A stretch of 64,000 bases of DNA, taken from Parageobacillus sp. KH3-4. Its GTDB lineage: Bacteria; Bacillota; Bacilli; Bacillales; Anoxybacillaceae. Position 1 is the first letter of the stretch, and each line of letters starts with the position of its first letter. The notes beneath the pieces are model-generated. The model was not told where the DNA came from and did no database searches. It was given only the letters and a program-made list of their open reading frames with translations. Below are positions 19,011 through 27,688 of this stretch, piece by piece. The translations under genes were made by a program, and so were the position numbers. The stretch covers positions 778,001 through 842,000 of the forward strand of contig NZ_AP025627.1 in assembly GCF_022846435.1 (NCBI RefSeq), in the 5' to 3' direction.

Positions 19011-20390
19011 TTATAATTTAGTTGCGTTTTTTAAAGCAATTTCGTGTGCTTCTATTGTCCGCTCGATATCTTTTTCATCGTGAACGATAGACATCGAATA
19101 GCGATTTAACGGTTTTATATAAACACCAGCCTTTAATAGCTCATAATCTATTTTTTTGCGTAATGTCATATCTGCGTGAAACATATCTCTGTAATTTCTT
19201 ATTGGCTTATCTGTTAAAATTATGTTGAAAATACTTCCCATTCCAATTGTTTGCATCTTAAAACCATAAGAATGATAAAGTGTTTCTAATTGTTGTCGCA
19301 ATATGTTCGTATTATTAAATAGTAAATCCATTACTCCGTCTTGTTTTAATGCTTTAATTGTGGCTAAACCTGCAGCCAAGACGGTTGGATGACCATTGTA
19401 AGTACCACTGTGAAACAAAGGATCTTTCTTTACATCACTATCTTCTCCAAAAGCCAGAAGATCGCGCCCCCGATTTGGTGCACTAATCATCATGATATCC
19501 CTTTTCCCACCGACGGCTCCTATTGGAAATCCTCCACCAAGCACTTTTCCTAATGCGGTTAAATCTGGTTTAACCCCATATACTTCTTGTGCCCCACCTA
19601 GAGATACTCGGAAACCTGTCTTTACTTCATCGAAAATAAGCACAATATCAAGTTCTTCAGTCAACTTGCGGAGTTTTTTCATAAATGCCGGTTCAGCTGG
19701 AATGAATCCTCCTTGAACTGGTTCAAGAATAACTGCTGCTATATCGCTTTTGTGTGTACGCAAAATACTTTCTGTTGCTTCTATATCATTAAATGGCAAT
19801 ATGATCGTATTTTGAACATAATAATCTGGAATTCCGGGTGATTCAGGGACCGCCTGAGGTTGGTGCGGTTCTCCGGCTTTATTTAAGTTTGGGTTAACAC
19901 TAAGTAATACTTGATCATAGCCGCCATGGTAATGGCCTTCAAATTTTGCTAACTTCTTTTTACCTGTGTATGCCATAGCAATTCGAATAGCCAAAAGCGT
20001 TGCTTCTAATCCTGAATTTGTATAGCGAACCATTTCAATTCCAGGATATAAATCAATTAAAGTTTGTGCCATTATGGTTTCTAGTTCATGCGGTGTACCA
20101 AATATAGTTGTGCCGGCTTCTTTAATTTGGCTCTCAACTGCATGAAGTACATCAGGGTGGCCATGACCTAGAATAAGTGCCCCGTAAGATAATAAATAAT
20201 CAATGTATTCATTTCCGTCTAGATCATAAAGTTTACTTCCTTTCCCTTTTGCCATCACGATAGGATGTGGCGTGAAATATTTAATATTAGCGGTTACTCC
20301 TCCTGGGATAATTTCACATGCTTTTTGATAATACTCTGCTGATTTTGGTGTCAAATTAGATAACAAAAATTCACTCTCCGGAATAGCCAT
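19011..20390 (-). CDS. Class III PLP aminotransferase (GSA-aminotransferase-like)
   Basis: 459 residues of fold-type I, class III (COG0001-like), resembling glutamate-1-semialdehyde aminomutase but unlikely to be HemL given its catabolic-looking neighbours. The PLP Lys sits in DLTALGKVLGGGFPIGAVGG, and the cofactor Asp/Val segment is VLIFDEVKTGFR. The substrate entry segments are YTNSGLEATLLAIRIA and FEGHYHGGYD. ATG 20390 is chosen because GGAGGG (20403-20398 on this strand) lies 7 bases before it; the ATG at 20405 overlaps that site. It is divergent from a symporter gene and near an RpiR regulator. Substrate unknown; an omega-amino acid or dicarboxylate amine is possible. Confidence 0.85.
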   Translation of the reverse strand: MAIPESEFLLSNLTPKSAEYYQKACEIIPGGVTANIKYFTPHPIVMAKGKGSKLYDLDGNEYIDYLLSYGALILGHGHPDVLHAVESQIKEAGTTIFGTPHELETIMAQTLIDLYPGIEMVRYTNSGLEATLLAIRIAMAYTGKKKLAKFEGHYHGGYDQVLLSVNPNLNKAGEPHQPQAVPESPGIPDYYVQNTIILPFNDIEATESILRTHKSDIAAVILEPVQGGFIPAEPAFMKKLRKLTEELDIVLIFDEVKTGFRVSLGGAQEVYGVKPDLTALGKVLGGGFPIGAVGGKRDIMMISAPNRGRDLLAFGEDSDVKKDPLFHSGTYNGHPTVLAAGLATIKALKQDGVMDLLFNNTNILRQQLETLYHSYGFKMQTIGMGSIFNIILTDKPIRNYRDMFHADMTLRKKIDYELLKAGVYIKPLNRYSMSIVHDEKDIERTIEAHEIALKNATKL

Positions 20391-20432
20391 TTTATTGCCC
20401 TCCATGATAAAAAAATTATTTCTTTATAAGTA

Positions 20433-20461
20433 ATTATATGAAATATTAATTTCTTTATCAA
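20433..20461 (-). promoter_or_regulatory. Promoter of the aminotransferase gene
   Basis: On the minus strand TTGATA (20461-20456), 17-base spacer, TATAAT (20438-20433). Confidence 0.75.
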
Positions 20462-20495
20462 GAATTTTCAGTATTTTTTAGGGTTAGTAGATAAA

Positions 20496-20515
20496 ATGAC
20501 CTGTAGTACAGTCAT
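20496..20515. promoter_or_regulatory. Candidate operator between divergent promoters
   Basis: ATGAC-c-TGTA-g-TACA-GTCAT is a near-palindrome with one extra base on one side. It lies between the two opposed promoters, 35 bases from the minus-strand -35 and 56 from the plus-strand -35. It is a plausible site for the RpiR-type regulator encoded at 22281-23135. Confidence 0.45.
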
Positions 20516-20570
20516 TTATGGTTAGAATTATTGTTTATATTTTAGAATATATTGAATAATGAAAAAAATA

Positions 20571-20599
20571 TTGCACAAAATATTCTGATATGTTAGATT
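20571..20599 (+). promoter_or_regulatory. Promoter of the symporter gene
   Basis: TTGCAC (20571-20576), 17-base spacer, TAGATT (20594-20599). An AGAATAT/ATATTCT repeat flanks the -35 region. Confidence 0.7.
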
Positions 20600-20632
20600 T
20601 ATTTCAAAATAGAGAATTTTGGAGGGATTCAT

Positions 20633-21898
20633 TTGAAAACTAGGTTTGCCTTCTTTATTCTGATTGCGGCTATCTTGGGGGCAGTTTTTGGCTATTTTTT
20701 CCCAGAGGCAGGAGTTGCTATTAAACCGTTAGGTGATGGATTTATTCGTTTGATTAAAATGGTTGTTCTACCGGTTATTGTATCTACTCTTTTAGTTGGT
20801 ATTACTGGGGTTGGAGATATAAAGAGAATGGGACGGGTTGGCCTAAAAACAATCATTTGGTTTGAATTAATTACTACTATTATTTTATTTATTGGTTTAG
20901 CTGTAGGTAACATATTAAAACCTGGTGTCGGGACAAACTTAAAAGATTTACCCAAAGCGGATATTTCCTCTATTTCAGAGAATACTTCCGTTGTTATGGA
21001 TGGCAAAACATTAATTTTAAATATTATTCCGACTAATATTGTCGATGCACTTGCCAGAAGCGATCTCCTCGCAGTTATTTTCTTTTGTGTCATGTTTGGC
21101 ATCGCTTTAGTAAGCATTGGAGACGAAGCAAAGCCAGTCATTCGAATTTTGGAAACGATTTCTAAAGCGTCCTTTAGGCTTGTAAATATGGTTATGTCGG
21201 TCGCTCCTATAGGTGTGTTTGCTCTTATGTCAGCAACTATTGGCACTTACGGTATTAGTTTGTTGTTACCATTAATGAAATTAATTGGTTCAGCTTATTT
21301 CGGGTTGGCAGTCGTTTTATTTGTTTTATTCCCGTTGGCAGCGCTTTTATTAAAAATAAAAATTACTGATGTTTATAAAATGGTTTGGGATTTGATGTTA
21401 ATCGGAGCATCAACAGGCAGTACTGAGACGGTGGTTCCTCAATTAATGGAACGCGTAGAGAAATTCGGTGTTCCAAAGTACATTTCTTCATTCGTTATTC
21501 CTTCTGGCATGCCCCTAAATTCAGATGGTACAACACTGTATTTAAGTATTGCTGCTTTATTTATTGCGCAAGCTTTTGGAATTGAAATGAGCTGGTCTCA
21601 GCAACTAATTATGATATTATTTTTTGTTGTTACGAGTAAAGGAGTTGCAGCAGTACCTTCTTCATCTATGGTAATTCTCCTTGCAACAGGAACGGCTGTT
21701 GGCCTACCAGCTGAAGGTGTCGCCCTTATTTTAGGAGTCGATAGGATTATTGATATGGCAAGAACAGCGATTAATGTTATTGGTCATGTATTCTCTTCTG
21801 TAGCAGTGGCAAAATGGGAAGGTGTGTTTTTACCAAATGCAAAAGAGAATGTTAATTCGGTCATGAATGGAGAGGAACAATGGAGTAAAGCCAAATAA
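20633..21898 (+). CDS. Dicarboxylate/amino acid:cation symporter (DAACS family)
   Basis: 421-residue membrane transporter with the GltPh-type fold: helices start at residues 4-22 and continue to about 385. HP1 tip GASTGSTETVVPQLM, TM7 segment LNSDGTTLYLS (the NxDGT cation/substrate motif with Ser in the second position), HP2 SKGVAAVPSSSMVIL and TM8 DRIIDMARTAINVIG are visible. The TM8 Arg is the residue that reads acidic side chains in glutamate/aspartate carriers, so an acidic amino acid or C4-dicarboxylate is likely. Start is TTG 20633 behind GGAGGG. Divergent from the aminotransferase, suggesting uptake coupled to transamination. Confidence 0.88.
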   Translation: MKTRFAFFILIAAILGAVFGYFFPEAGVAIKPLGDGFIRLIKMVVLPVIVSTLLVGITGVGDIKRMGRVGLKTIIWFELITTIILFIGLAVGNILKPGVGTNLKDLPKADISSISENTSVVMDGKTLILNIIPTNIVDALARSDLLAVIFFCVMFGIALVSIGDEAKPVIRILETISKASFRLVNMVMSVAPIGVFALMSATIGTYGISLLLPLMKLIGSAYFGLAVVLFVLFPLAALLLKIKITDVYKMVWDLMLIGASTGSTETVVPQLMERVEKFGVPKYISSFVIPSGMPLNSDGTTLYLSIAALFIAQAFGIEMSWSQQLIMILFFVVTSKGVAAVPSSSMVILLATGTAVGLPAEGVALILGVDRIIDMARTAINVIGHVFSSVAVAKWEGVFLPNAKENVNSVMNGEEQWSKAK

Positions 21899-22280
21899 TT
21901 AGTGAAGTATTTTTTATGGTGTTGCAAATAAAGGAAAAACTCAAAGGTATGCATAAGGATAATAACATAACACATGTAGAACGAACTATAGCGGCATGCT
22001 TAAGTCATCTTTTAACAGGGCGACTGTATCAGCACAAGGAATTCACTGCCAAGTTTGCGGTTGTAAGGGGAGCCTTCTAATCCTAGACATTCAACTTACT
22101 TAATAAATATACGCATGGGATATGGCATTATCGTTCATCAATCCTTATTGCATCAAGGATTGATGAACGATTTGTTTACCTAGTGGGTGTCGAGCTTGGG
22201 GATACGAAAGTGCAGAAAAACTCTTTGATGCGCTAAAATCTGCCGCTTTCCATCATGCAGAGGTTCAGAATAACGATTTA
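21899..22280 (+). other. Intergenic stretch with a perfect 17-bp inverted repeat
   Basis: Between the converging symporter and RpiR genes. At 22130-22146 and 22155-22171 two 17-base arms (starting ATCGTTCATC) pair perfectly around an 8-base loop. Only TTTGTTT follows, so it may be a bidirectional terminator or a mobile-element relic. A short open frame before 22284 reads WGYESAEKLFDALKSAAFHH and has no recognisable family. I see no intact gene. Confidence 0.6.
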
Positions 22281-23135
22281 TTATAATTCTTCTTTATAAA
22301 AAATCCCAAAGTGATCCCAGATATCCTCCAATGTTTCCAGTTTCATTTGGATATCGTTAATTTTTTCTTTCCCTATAAAAGTAATAAGTGCATTAATCAA
22401 ACTAAGTGGGGCCACAAAAGAATCGATAAAAGTGGGCATTTGACTAGAGGCGGTTAGCACTATATCAGCATTAGGAACTAAAGGAGAAAGCAGATTATCC
22501 GTGATCGCAATCGTTGTTGCCCCTTTCTTTTTTCCATATGATAACATTTTTATAGTACTATTAGTATATCTGGAAAAACTTATTCCAATGACTACATCTT
22601 TTTCATTTAAATCATATGTTTTTTCCACTTCTGTCTCCATCGATTTAAGAATGTGTACATTATTTAAAATGATTTGCAAATAATAATGGAGAAATATGCC
22701 TAGCGATGTCGCGCTTCGATTCGCAACAATATAAATTCTATTGGCCTTTAGTATAGAGTCTACCGCTTGTTTAAAAGCGTCCAAATCTAATTGCTCCATC
22801 GTAGATTTTATGTTATGTATATCATCTTGAAAAATGTCATATACACCTTTTTCTTGTTCATAAACATGATGAGACATTTGAAGCCGTTCTACAGTAGTTA
22901 GCTGTTTTTGAACAGAATGTTGCATATATTGCTGAAGTTCAGGATAACCAGAATAACCGAGAAAATTCGCAAATCTGACAATCGTGGCTTCACTAACGCC
23001 TGTTTTTTCGGCTAACTTTCCTATGGTAAAAAACGGAACTAAGTTCGGGTTTTCTAAAATATACTTTGCCACTTTTGCTTGAGATTTACTCATTTTTGGT
23101 ATTTTACTAGCAATAAGTTGATATATATTGGACAT
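22281..23135 (-). CDS. MurR/RpiR-family transcriptional regulator
   Basis: 284 residues. The N-terminal HTH_6 domain is about 1-77, with the helix-turn-helix in FTIGKLAEKTGVSEATIVRFANFLGYSGY. A SIS sugar-isomerase-like effector domain covers about 120-260 (IYIVANRSATSLGIFLHYYL, ISFSRYTNSTIKML, TIAITDNLLSPL). ATG 23135 is preferred because AGAGGGA lies 8 bases before it; the in-frame ATG at 23159 lacks a site. It converges on the symporter and probably controls the aminotransferase/symporter pair. RpiR proteins usually sense phosphosugars, but amino-acid-linked members exist; the effector is unknown. Confidence 0.87.
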   Translation of the reverse strand: MSNIYQLIASKIPKMSKSQAKVAKYILENPNLVPFFTIGKLAEKTGVSEATIVRFANFLGYSGYPELQQYMQHSVQKQLTTVERLQMSHHVYEQEKGVYDIFQDDIHNIKSTMEQLDLDAFKQAVDSILKANRIYIVANRSATSLGIFLHYYLQIILNNVHILKSMETEVEKTYDLNEKDVVIGISFSRYTNSTIKMLSYGKKKGATTIAITDNLLSPLVPNADIVLTASSQMPTFIDSFVAPLSLINALITFIGKEKINDIQMKLETLEDIWDHFGIFYKEEL

Positions 23136-23345
23136 GACATGTGTCCCTCTCTTGTCCATAGTCCTTGTGAAATTTCAGAACATTTTTTACGCTATTAATT
23201 ATAGCATATTTGTAAAGGAGTGTTTAGGCTGGAATTGTATGAGTAAAATTAAAGGAGAGAACACACGAATAATACGCGGATAAAAGACAGTTTTACATGG
23301 GAATATTTTCCTTAATTTCTTTCTTAGTCTTTTTTGAAATTCATA

Positions 23346-23437
23346 TTGCTAAATAAATGTGTATTCGCTATAATAAAAAACGTTATTTGTCGATCAAGAA
23401 AAGCGCCTTGACATGCCACCTTCCAAGGTGATATATT
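23346..23437 (+). promoter_or_regulatory. Two candidate promoters of the infC operon
   Basis: P1: TTGCTA (23346-23351), 17 bases, TATAAT (23369-23374). P2: TTGACA (23408-23413), 18 bases, TATATT (23432-23437). P2 gives a leader near 265 bases. The 23136-23345 stretch before them shows nothing else recognisable. Confidence 0.7.
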
Positions 23438-23439
23438 GT

Positions 23440-23600
23440 ATAAAGTAAATAGAATACTTGTTTGTGGCAAAAGCAGAAGCACCCCGCTTCTCACCTGGTT
23501 GACGCCGCGTGGCTGTTGACAGGTCGTTACGGTTCGTACATCGTATTTCGAACGTAAGCAGTGTGGGTGTCGTATGCATCCACACTTTTTTATTAGAAAA
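23440..23600 (+). ncRNA. Ribosomal protein L20 leader of infC-rpmI-rplT
   Basis: The leader contains the conserved CTCACCTGGTTGACGCCGCG-type segment around 23493-23515 and TGTTGACAGGTCGTTACGGTT after it, as in the L20 leader of Bacillales. It ends in an attenuator at 23560-23592: AGTGTGGGTG pairs with CATCCACACT and six T follow. L20 binding stabilises the terminator form in B. subtilis, so excess L20 shuts off the operon. The exact boundaries are approximate. Confidence 0.85.
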
Positions 23601-23711
23601 GCGAATGCGCCTGCTTATAGCGTTTCTTTCTGAACCGTTCGATTTGTTATGCGTTAGGGTGCGCTATGAAACAAACAAGTAATTCGGAAAAAACCTTGGA
23701 GGTGGCTGGTT

Positions 23712-24227
23712 ATTAGCAAAGATTTTATTATTAACGAAAACATTCGTGCACGCGAAGTCCGCTTAATTGACCCAAATGGCGAACAATTGGGGATTAAATC
23801 TCGCCAAGAGGCGCTTGAAATTGCCGCAAGATTAAATCTTGACTTAGTCCTTGTGGCGCCGAACGCCAAACCGCCGGTATGCCGCATTATGGACTACGGC
23901 AAATTCCGCTTCGAGCAGCAAAAGAAAGAAAAAGAAGCGCGCAAAAAGCAAAAAGTAATCAACGTCAAGGAAGTGCGCTTAAGCCCGACGATCGAGGAGC
24001 ACGACTTCAATACGAAGCTCCGCAATGCACGCAAATTCCTTGAAAAAGGCGATAAAGTAAAAGCGACAATCCGCTTTAAAGGACGGGCGATTACGCATAA
24101 GGAAATTGGTCAACGCGTCCTTGAACGTTTTTCCGAAGCATGTTCCGACATCGGCGTCGTCGAAACGGCACCGAAAATGGACGGACGGAGCATGTTTTTA
24201 GTACTGGCACCGAAAAACGACAAATAA
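23712..24227 (+). CDS. infC: Translation initiation factor IF-3 (ATT start)
   Basis: 171 residues. Binds the 30S subunit, prevents 50S joining and checks the start codon. N-terminal domain (about 1-75) with [20 protein letters not shown]; linker rich in Lys/Glu ([17 protein letters not shown]); C-terminal domain with [14 protein letters not shown] and [10 protein letters not shown]. The frame has no ATG/GTG/TTG at the family N-terminus. It starts at ATT 23712, 6 bases after GGAGGTGG (23698-23705), giving [13 protein letters not shown] non-canonical start is the known device by which IF-3 represses its own translation. First gene of infC-rpmI-rplT. Confidence 0.95.
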   Translation: MSKDFIINENIRAREVRLIDPNGEQLGIKSRQEALEIAARLNLDLVLVAPNAKPPVCRIMDYGKFRFEQQKKEKEARKKQKVINVKEVRLSPTIEEHDFNTKLRNARKFLEKGDKVKATIRFKGRAITHKEIGQRVLERFSEACSDIGVVETAPKMDGRSMFLVLAPKNDK

Positions 24228-24248
24228 TCGAATGAGGAGGAACGTCCT

Positions 24249-24449
24249 ATGCCAAAAATGAAAACTCATCGCGGCGCTGCAAAGCGTTTTAAAAAGACTG
24301 GTACAGGTAAATTAAAACGCGGTCATGCTTATACAAGCCACTTATTTGCAAGCAAAACGCAAAAACAAAAACGCAAACTTCGCAAAGCAACGCTCGTATC
24401 TCCTGGCGATTTCAAACGCATTCGCCAATTGCTTGACAACCTGAAATAA
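24249..24449 (+). CDS. rpmI: 50S ribosomal protein L35
   Basis: 66 residues, very basic, with the family start [20 protein letters not shown] and end [12 protein letters not shown] 24249 behind GAGGAGG. It lies between infC and rplT in the conserved operon. Confidence 0.98.
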   Translation: MPKMKTHRGAAKRFKKTGTGKLKRGHAYTSHLFASKTQKQKRKLRKATLVSPGDFKRIRQLLDNLK

Positions 24450-24475
24450 ATGGAGACATATAGGAGGGAATAGAT

Positions 24476-24832
24476 ATGCCACGTGTTAAAGGTGGAACAG
24501 TGACGCGCAGACGTCGCAAAAAAATCCTGAAGTTGGCAAAAGGTTACTTTGGATCGAAGCATGCTTTATATAGAGTCGCGAACCAACAAGTAATGAAATC
24601 ATTAATGTATGCATATCGCGATCGCCGTCAACGGAAGCGCGATTTCCGCAAACTTTGGATTACGCGCATCAACGCGGCAGCGCGCATGCACGGTCTTTCC
24701 TACAGCCGTTTTATGCACGGTTTGAAATTAGCGGGAGTAGAAGTAAACCGCAAAATGTTGGCGGACTTGGCGGTAAATGACCAAGCTGCGTTTGCCCAAC
24801 TTGCAGAACTTGCAAAAAGCAAGCTTCAATAA
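24476..24832 (+). CDS. rplT: 50S ribosomal protein L20
   Basis: 118 residues. Basic N-terminal tail ([20 protein letters not shown]) and globular end with [18 protein letters not shown] and [17 protein letters not shown]. Binds 23S rRNA early in assembly and also the leader of its own operon. ATG 24476 behind AGGAGGG. A terminator follows directly. Confidence 0.98.
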   Translation: MPRVKGGTVTRRRRKKILKLAKGYFGSKHALYRVANQQVMKSLMYAYRDRRQRKRDFRKLWITRINAAARMHGLSYSRFMHGLKLAGVEVNRKMLADLAVNDQAAFAQLAELAKSKLQ

Positions 24833-24842
24833 CGAATGAAAG

Positions 24843-24879
24843 CAATGACCATTCTCGCTTATGGGGATGGTCATTTTTT
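24843..24879 (+). terminator. Terminator after rplT
   Basis: AATGACCATTC pairs with GGATGGTCATT (one G-T type mismatch at the loop end), followed by TTTT. Confidence 0.88.
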
Positions 24880-24924
24880 GTAGAAAGAAATCAACATGGT
24901 ACAATGGTATCATGGCGGTCGGCA

Positions 24925-25071
24925 TCGGAATGGCGCATTGCCGAAAGCGCGGCATGGTTCGTTTCGTTTATCGGCGTCGTGATTGGTGCAGCGGTTGGTG
25001 CGCGTGCATTCCGCCGTAAAACGAAACATCATTTGTATTTGTTTTCTTGTAGCTTGCCGCTGCCGTCGTGA
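24925..25071 (+). pseudogene. Relic of a YsdA-like (DUF1294) membrane protein
   Basis: The frame from 24925 reads SEWRIAES, a membrane helix FIGVVIGAAVGARAFRRKTKHH, then an unrelated tail to the stop at 25069-25071. WR(I/V)xE, G-AxxGxRxFRxKTKH is the DUF1294 core. B. subtilis has ysdA directly after rplT, the same place. The N-terminal helix is missing and the sequence after KTKHH no longer fits, so the gene is truncated and probably frameshifted. Confidence 0.6.
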
Positions 25072-25120
25072 CGGAGCAAATCGCATATTTCATTTTTTAT
25101 TTGTTATAGGGGGAGAAACG

Positions 25121-25612
25121 ATGGATTTATCAATACTTTATTCGCTGCAGCGTCAGTTAGATGAGCGGATTGAAAAACAACATGGATTGCAAGGGGAAGA
25201 TTTATTCGACAAAAAAGTGCTCGCTTTGCTCGTCGAAATTGGTGAACTTGCGAATGAAACGCGCTGTTTTAAGTTTTGGAGCGTGAAGCCGTCGTCTCCG
25301 CAAGAAAAAGTGCTTGAAGAATACGTCGATGGCTTGCATTTTATTTTATCGCTCGGACTAGAATGCGGTTTTATGCGCTCATCTTCACCTCAGCAAACAA
25401 ATGGTAATGGCGCACAGCTTGTTGAACGGTTTTTGCGCGTATTTTGGGCAGTTGACGAGTTTCGAAAAACAAAGTCGCAACAAAGCTATGACCATCTGTT
25501 GACGGAGTATTTGCAATTAGGAGAACAATTGGGTTTCTCTTTCACGCAAATCGAACGAGCTTACATCCGGAAAAACAAAGTCAATCATGAACGGCAAAAT
25601 CAGAATTATTAA
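25121..25612 (+). CDS. dUTPase-family (all-alpha NTP pyrophosphatase) protein
   Basis: 163 residues, all-alpha dUTPase_2/MazG-like superfamily that hydrolyses (d)NTPs to monophosphate and pyrophosphate with Mg2+. The metal-binding ExxE and ExxD motifs are seen in LLVEIGELANETRCFKFW and LEEYVDGLHFILSLG. ATG 25121 is preferred: GGGGGAGA lies just before it and it opens with MDLSILYSLQRQLDERI, a typical family start. The open frame extends upstream into the ysdA relic and is not coding there. The 44 bases before the ysdC ribosome site carry no clear terminator. Confidence 0.85.
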   Translation: MDLSILYSLQRQLDERIEKQHGLQGEDLFDKKVLALLVEIGELANETRCFKFWSVKPSSPQEKVLEEYVDGLHFILSLGLECGFMRSSSPQQTNGNGAQLVERFLRVFWAVDEFRKTKSQQSYDHLLTEYLQLGEQLGFSFTQIERAYIRKNKVNHERQNQNY

Positions 25613-25681
25613 CCAATTTGGTACATTGCTGATTATTTTGGGTATAATGAAATTGTGGATGAAACAGAAAGGGGTCTAATT

Positions 25682-26767
25682 ATGGCAAAGCTAGATGAAA
25701 CATTAACAATGCTAAAAGAATTGACGGACGCCAAAGGCGTTCCGGGCAACGAACGGGAAGCGCGCGAAGTGATGAAAAAGTACATAACTCCTTACGCCGA
25801 TGAAGTGACAACGGACGGCCTCGGCAGTTTAGTCGCGAAAAAGAAAGGAAATAGTGATGGCCCAAAGATTATGGTTGCCGGTCATTTAGATGAAGTTGGC
25901 TTTATGGTGACGCAAATTGATGAGAAAGGATTTATCCGCTTTCAAACATTAGGAGGCTGGTGGAGCCAAGTTATGCTGGCGCAGCGCGTCACCATTTTAA
26001 CGCGCAAAGGAGAAATCACCGGCGTCATCGGTTCGAAACCGCCGCACATTTTGCCGCCGGAAGCGCGCAAAAAACCAGTTGAAATCAAAGATATGTTCAT
26101 CGATATCGGCGCGACAAGCCGCGAGGAAGCAATGGAATGGGGCGTGCGTCCGGGCGATTCGATCGTTCCGTATTTTGAGTTTACCGTGTTGAATAACGAA
26201 AAAATGCTGCTTGCGAAAGCTTGGGACAACCGGATCGGCTGCGCGGTTGCGATTGATGTGCTAAAACGATTGAAAGATGCGGACCATCCGAATGTCGTGT
26301 ACGGCGTCGGCACGGTGCAGGAAGAAGTCGGTTTGCGCGGGGCGAGAACGGCCGCGCATTTCATTCAGCCGGATATCGCTTTTGCTGTTGATGTCGGCGT
26401 TGCTGGAGATACGCCAGGCGTTTCTGAAAAAGAAGCGATGGGCAAGCTTGGCGCCGGACCTCATATCGTGTTATACGATGCAACGATGGTATCTCATCGC
26501 GGCTTGCGTGAGTTTGTCATTGATGTCGCCGAAGAGCTCAACATTCCTTACCATTTTGACGCGATGCCAGGCGGCGGCACCGACGCTGGCGCGATTCATT
26601 TAACGGCAAGCGGTGTGCCGTCATTGACGATCTCGATTCCAACGCGCTACATCCACTCCCATGCGGCGATTTTGCACCGTGATGACTATGAAAACACAGT
26701 GAAGCTGCTTGTCGAAGTCATCAAGCGTTTAGACGCGGAAAAAGTTAAACAAATTACATTCGAATGA
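25682..26767 (+). CDS. ysdC: M42-family aminopeptidase (YsdC)
   Basis: 361 residues, metallo-aminopeptidase of the M42 (glutamyl aminopeptidase/cellulase M) family, cytoplasmic, usually large oligomers. Ligand segments: His in [10 protein letters not shown], bridging Asp in [12 protein letters not shown], catalytic and ligand Glu in [10 protein letters not shown], Asp in [14 protein letters not shown] and C-terminal His in [13 protein letters not shown] 25682 follows GAAAGGGG; an upstream in-frame codon at 25655 lacks a site. It is the last member of the rplT-ysdA-ysdC neighbourhood and is followed by a terminator. Confidence 0.92.
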   Translation: MAKLDETLTMLKELTDAKGVPGNEREAREVMKKYITPYADEVTTDGLGSLVAKKKGNSDGPKIMVAGHLDEVGFMVTQIDEKGFIRFQTLGGWWSQVMLAQRVTILTRKGEITGVIGSKPPHILPPEARKKPVEIKDMFIDIGATSREEAMEWGVRPGDSIVPYFEFTVLNNEKMLLAKAWDNRIGCAVAIDVLKRLKDADHPNVVYGVGTVQEEVGLRGARTAAHFIQPDIAFAVDVGVAGDTPGVSEKEAMGKLGAGPHIVLYDATMVSHRGLREFVIDVAEELNIPYHFDAMPGGGTDAGAIHLTASGVPSLTISIPTRYIHSHAAILHRDDYENTVKLLVEVIKRLDAEKVKQITFE

Positions 26768-26774
26768 TCAGCGA

Positions 26775-26806
26775 AGAAAAGCCGGCAATCAATGTCGGCT
26801 TTTCTT
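26775..26806 (+). terminator. Terminator after ysdC
   Basis: GAAAAGCCG pairs with CGGCTTTTC, followed by TTTT. Confidence 0.9.
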
Positions 26807-26893
26807 TTTAGCGAAGGGATTACAGAAGTGAAAGATAGAGATGCGGGAATGAAAAAACATATATTAGCATAACAAACTTAGGGGGAAGAGAAA

Positions 26894-27673
26894 TTGGTTT
26901 CTGTGAATGTATGGAATGCGGATGCATATGATGAAAAGTTATCGTTTGTGTCTGAGTTAGGGAAAAGTTTGGTAGAGATGTTAGATCCGAAACAAGGAGA
27001 AAAAATTCTTGATTTAGGATGCGGAACAGGAGATCTTACAAATGAAATTGCAAAACTGGGGGCCAAAGTTGTCGGGATGGATGTATCCCCTGATATGATC
27101 GAAAAAGCACGAAAAAAATATCCACATCTTTCTTTTCTTGTAGATAATGGTGAATCATTTCGAACCGAAGAACGCTATGACGCTATTTTCTCCAATGCCG
27201 CTTTGCATTGGATGAAGCGGGCTGAAAGTGTTGTGCAATCGATGGCTCTCGCCTTGCGAGAGGGGGGACGGTTGGTCGCTGAATTTGGCGGAAAAGGAAA
27301 CGTGGACGCTATTGTGAAAACAATAGAAGAGGTTTTGTTCACAAACTATGGCATTGATGCAAAAGAAAGAAACCCATGGTATTTTCCGAGTATTGGGGAA
27401 TATAGCAGTTTGCTTGAAAAGCACGGATTTCGTGTGATCTATGCCAGCCATTTTGATCGCCCTACCCCTTTACCTGATAGCGATCAAGGATTAGATCACT
27501 GGCTCGAGGGCTTTGCTGGTGACTTTTTTGCTGATTTCGAATTGGACGAGAAAACATTGGCTTATCAGAAGATCAAATCACGATTAAAGGCATACCTATG
27601 GAAAGATGGCGTATGGATTGCGGATTATAAACGGATTCGAATTATAGCGGTGAAGGAGGAAAGGGAAGCGTGA
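26894..27673 (+). CDS. Class I SAM-dependent methyltransferase
   Basis: 259 residues. Motif I is ILDLGCGTGDLTNEIAKLGA at about residues 39-58; motif II acid in VVGMDVSPDMIEKARKKYP; post-motif NAALHWMKRAESV resembles the trans-aconitate/UbiE-like small-molecule methyltransferases. Substrate not readable. Start is TTG 26894 with GGGGGA (26881-26886) 7 bases upstream. It is flanked by terminators, converges on sspI, and looks like a single-gene accessory insertion between ysdC and sspI. No unusual features in the frame. Confidence 0.85.
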   Translation: MVSVNVWNADAYDEKLSFVSELGKSLVEMLDPKQGEKILDLGCGTGDLTNEIAKLGAKVVGMDVSPDMIEKARKKYPHLSFLVDNGESFRTEERYDAIFSNAALHWMKRAESVVQSMALALREGGRLVAEFGGKGNVDAIVKTIEEVLFTNYGIDAKERNPWYFPSIGEYSSLLEKHGFRVIYASHFDRPTPLPDSDQGLDHWLEGFAGDFFADFELDEKTLAYQKIKSRLKAYLWKDGVWIADYKRIRIIAVKEEREA

Positions 27674-27688
27674 TGCTGCTTCCCTTTT
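27660..27688. terminator. Bidirectional terminator between methyltransferase and sspI
   Basis: AAGGGAAGC and GCTTCCCTTTT form the stem; both strands have A/T flanks, serving the two converging genes. It overlaps both stop codons. Confidence 0.8.

Noticed and set aside
18984-19018. TTGACA followed by TATAAT on the plus strand near the aminotransferase 3' end
   Set aside because: The spacing is 22 bases, too long for a sigma-A promoter, and it would read into the 3' end of a minus-strand gene.
20692-21246. Minus-strand open frame of 184 codons over the symporter
   Set aside because: It mirrors hydrophobic codons of the symporter; no ribosome site and no recognisable domain.
25621-25660. TTGGTA...TATAAT as a ysdC promoter
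   Set aside because: The spacer is 19 bases and there is no extended -10; too weak to list.
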